Positions 62,946 to 64,000 of a stretch of DNA of 64,000 nucleotides are shown here, in pieces. The translations under genes and the position numbers were made by a program. This stretch comes from Allocoprococcus comes (GTDB lineage: Bacteria > Bacillota > Clostridia > Lachnospirales > Lachnospiraceae), in contig NZ_JAAIMM010000006.1 in the NCBI RefSeq assembly GCF_013300725.1, positions 62,001-126,000 of the forward strand, written 5' to 3'. The notes beneath the pieces were generated by a model. It had not been told where the DNA came from, did no database searches, and saw only the letters and a program-made list of their open reading frames with translations. How positions within the stretch are numbered: position 1 is the first letter of the stretch; the number at the start of each line of letters is the position of its first letter.

Positions 62946-63464
62946 TTATTGGTTATCAAGAATAAGGTCTATCATATCTTGCTTTCCATTAGTGTATGCT
63001 ACTCTATCATCTGCATACTTACTTTCCAGTTCTTCCTTTACCTTCTGATACTGCAAAGCCATATTCTCATTATCATTTAGATAATCTCTGAAATGAATAT
63101 AATTTTTCCACTCAGTTCCGTTCCATTTCACAATATGAATATGGTGCATTCTTGTATCATTTTCCATATCGCCCATTACATAAAGAAGCTGACGTTCCAC
63201 ATCTGAACCACGATAAAATATTCCCACTTGTCGTAATTGCTCATTATGTAACATTACTTTATCAAAATCAGTTACCCCAACGACAATATCAATAATCGGT
63301 TTTGCTTTAATTGCCGGTATTGCTGTACTTCCAATATGCTGTATATCAATAGCATCATCTCCTAATATAGATTTAAGTATTTTGATTGTTTGAATGGCAG
63401 CCTCATCCCACTGTTTATCATGTGGTTCAAGCTGCACTATTCCTCTTTTTAATCCTAATGACAT
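62946..63464 (-). CDS. GrpB family protein (UPF0157)
   Basis: 172 residues, nucleotidyltransferase-like fold: VQLEPHDKQWDEAA, IQHIGSTAIPAIKAKPIIDIVVG (metal motif G-S-T-x-x-x-x-x-x-K-x-x-I-D), then HIHIVKWNGTEWKNYIHFRDYL and KQDMIDLIL. Function unknown; often found as a mobile or resistance-associated gene. Standalone in the genome here, upstream of the toxin unit. Confidence 0.9.
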   Translation of the reverse strand: MSLGLKRGIVQLEPHDKQWDEAAIQTIKILKSILGDDAIDIQHIGSTAIPAIKAKPIIDIVVGVTDFDKVMLHNEQLRQVGIFYRGSDVERQLLYVMGDMENDTRMHHIHIVKWNGTEWKNYIHFRDYLNDNENMALQYQKVKEELESKYADDRVAYTNGKQDMIDLILDNQ

Positions 63465-63480
63465 AGCAATCTCCTTAATA

Positions 63481-63735
63481 TTACATCACAATTTCACTGT
63501 CGAAATATTGTTCCTGAAAATGAATCTGTCTCCTGATTTCTTCCTTTGAAAAAGTTACTCCGTCTGGTACAACTACCCACTTTTCTTCTATATCGTCTTT
63601 TCTCCGAACAATGGCAATAATTTTACCTGTAAACTTCTTTACTGGTTCATTTACACCTAATATATAAGCGTCCTGCTCTTCTCCATCTGGTGCCATAACT
63701 CCTTCAATGTAACCATAATTTATTGGATAATACAT
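63481..63735 (-). CDS. Inorganic pyrophosphatase-like protein, start unclear
   Basis: The 84 residues after ATG 63735 (MYYPINYGYIEGVMAPDGEE, DAYILGVNEPVKKFTGKI) match a short pyrophosphatase family of Firmicutes with the DAYILG metal motif. The conserved part continues upstream in the same frame (IIGATVTVTVDRPLGSYHPE) to about 63812, but no ATG, GTG or TTG occurs there before the in-frame stop at about 63870. So either a rare start codon (ATT/ATA) is used or the gene is damaged. Overlaps the end of the NUDIX gene. Confidence 0.7.
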   Translation of the reverse strand: MYYPINYGYIEGVMAPDGEEQDAYILGVNEPVKKFTGKIIAIVRRKDDIEEKWVVVPDGVTFSKEEIRRQIHFQEQYFDSEIVM

Positions 63736-63800
63736 ATCCTTATATTCAGGATGATAACTTCCTAATGGTCTATCGACTGTGACAGTTACTGTTGCTCCAA

Positions 63801-64000
63801 TTATAGAATTATTTTTACCTGTAAATACTTCTCTATCAATTTCGGCTGTATCAACGGATATGTCCAGTTCTCAGGCAACTCATCCATAAGCACAACTTTC
63901 TCCATTTCGCTATGTAATTCTTTCGCAAACTCTGTTATCTCCGCAAAACAAAGCAGTCCAAATGTTTCTTCACCGGTATCATTTGCTCTAGTCTTACCTA
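63801..64000 (-). CDS. NUDIX hydrolase, C-terminal part (runs off the window)
   Basis: 66 codons in the window ending TAA at 63801: GKTRANDTGEETFGLLCFAE, AKELHSEMEKVVLMDELPEN, YPLIQPKLIEKYL. This is the C-terminal half of an ADP-ribose pyrophosphatase/NUDIX-type protein; the Nudix box lies outside. The end overlaps the pyrophosphatase coding region. Confidence 0.6.
   Translation of the reverse strand, partial: GKTRANDTGEETFGLLCFAEITEFAKELHSEMEKVVLMDELPENWTYPLIQPKLIEKYLQVKIIL

Noticed and set aside
1-64000. tRNA or rRNA genes
   Set aside because: No cloverleaf with T-loop GTTCGA-type motif or rRNA stretch was recognised in the intergenic regions; only the T-box leader is tRNA-related.

Overview
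The window looks like a chromosomal piece of a spore-forming, anaerobic gut Firmicute, most likely a Lachnospiraceae member (Dorea/Mediterraneibacter/Blautia-like). The evidence is the classical hup-rqcP-yabP-yabQ-divIC-spoIIE-tilS-hpt-ftsH order, spore coat-like genes, a group B-type [FeFe] hydrogenase, a T-box on proS, moderate GC, and strong GGAGG-type ribosome binding sites. The genus is inference; no rRNA or tRNA gene is present.

Layout. 1-9 kb (minus strand): housekeeping and sporulation block (GH13 glycosidase start, ftsH, hpt, tilS, a short SpoIIE without membrane domain, divIC, yabQ, yabP, rqcP, hup, CotS-like). 8.6-23 kb: RNA and DNA maintenance (cca, T-box-proS, an RluA-type synthase, nfo, nth), a Xaa-Pro aminopeptidase, YitT, an orphan hydrogenase, FliB-like. 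23-27 kb: a diguanylate cyclase whose roughly 250-nt leader folds into an elaborate structure with mutually exclusive stems, then a rhodanese-TtcA fusion. 27-39 kb: a sulfur amino acid region (azlCD, metY, a Cys/Met-metabolism PLP enzyme with an M20 peptidase, an operon of two glutathionyl-hydroquinone-reductase-like proteins plus a cystine-type ABC importer, an Rrf2 regulator with three cysteines, fRMsr). An ACCTA-N9-TAGGT dyad overlaps the promoters of metY and of the importer operon, so these look like one Rrf2 regulon.

39-50 kb is accessory and partly decayed. Two near-identical ArAE/FUSC-like exporter genes flank about 6.7 kb holding a 3' fragment of a heavy-metal P-type ATPase, an alanine/Na+ symporter pseudogene cut by an IS1182-type transposase fragment, and small genes (GNAT, SseB-like, ProX-like tRNA editing, nitroreductase, CotF-like, XRE plus DUF3169). 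50-54 kb: two lipoproteins, an AIM24/TIGR00266 protein and a Cys-rich protein. 54-61 kb: a sensory block of a membrane-anchored LuxR-type regulator, an orphan family 1 solute-binding protein, a response regulator interrupted by a one-base frameshift in an A tract, a histidine kinase, and a multi-TM kinase-like sensor with no recognisable ATPase motifs. 61-64 kb: a NapH-like Fe-S membrane protein, an IS256 5' relic, a type I toxin with a convergent antisense RNA unit, GrpB, a pyrophosphatase without a usual start codon and a partial NUDIX gene.

Two copies of a hairpin-rich intergenic repeat lie next to metY and in the leader of the Rrf2 gene. The best candidates for something undescribed are the diguanylate cyclase leader RNA, the Rrf2 operator set with the GST-like/cystine importer operon, and the membrane LuxR/solute-binding/7TM sensory block.
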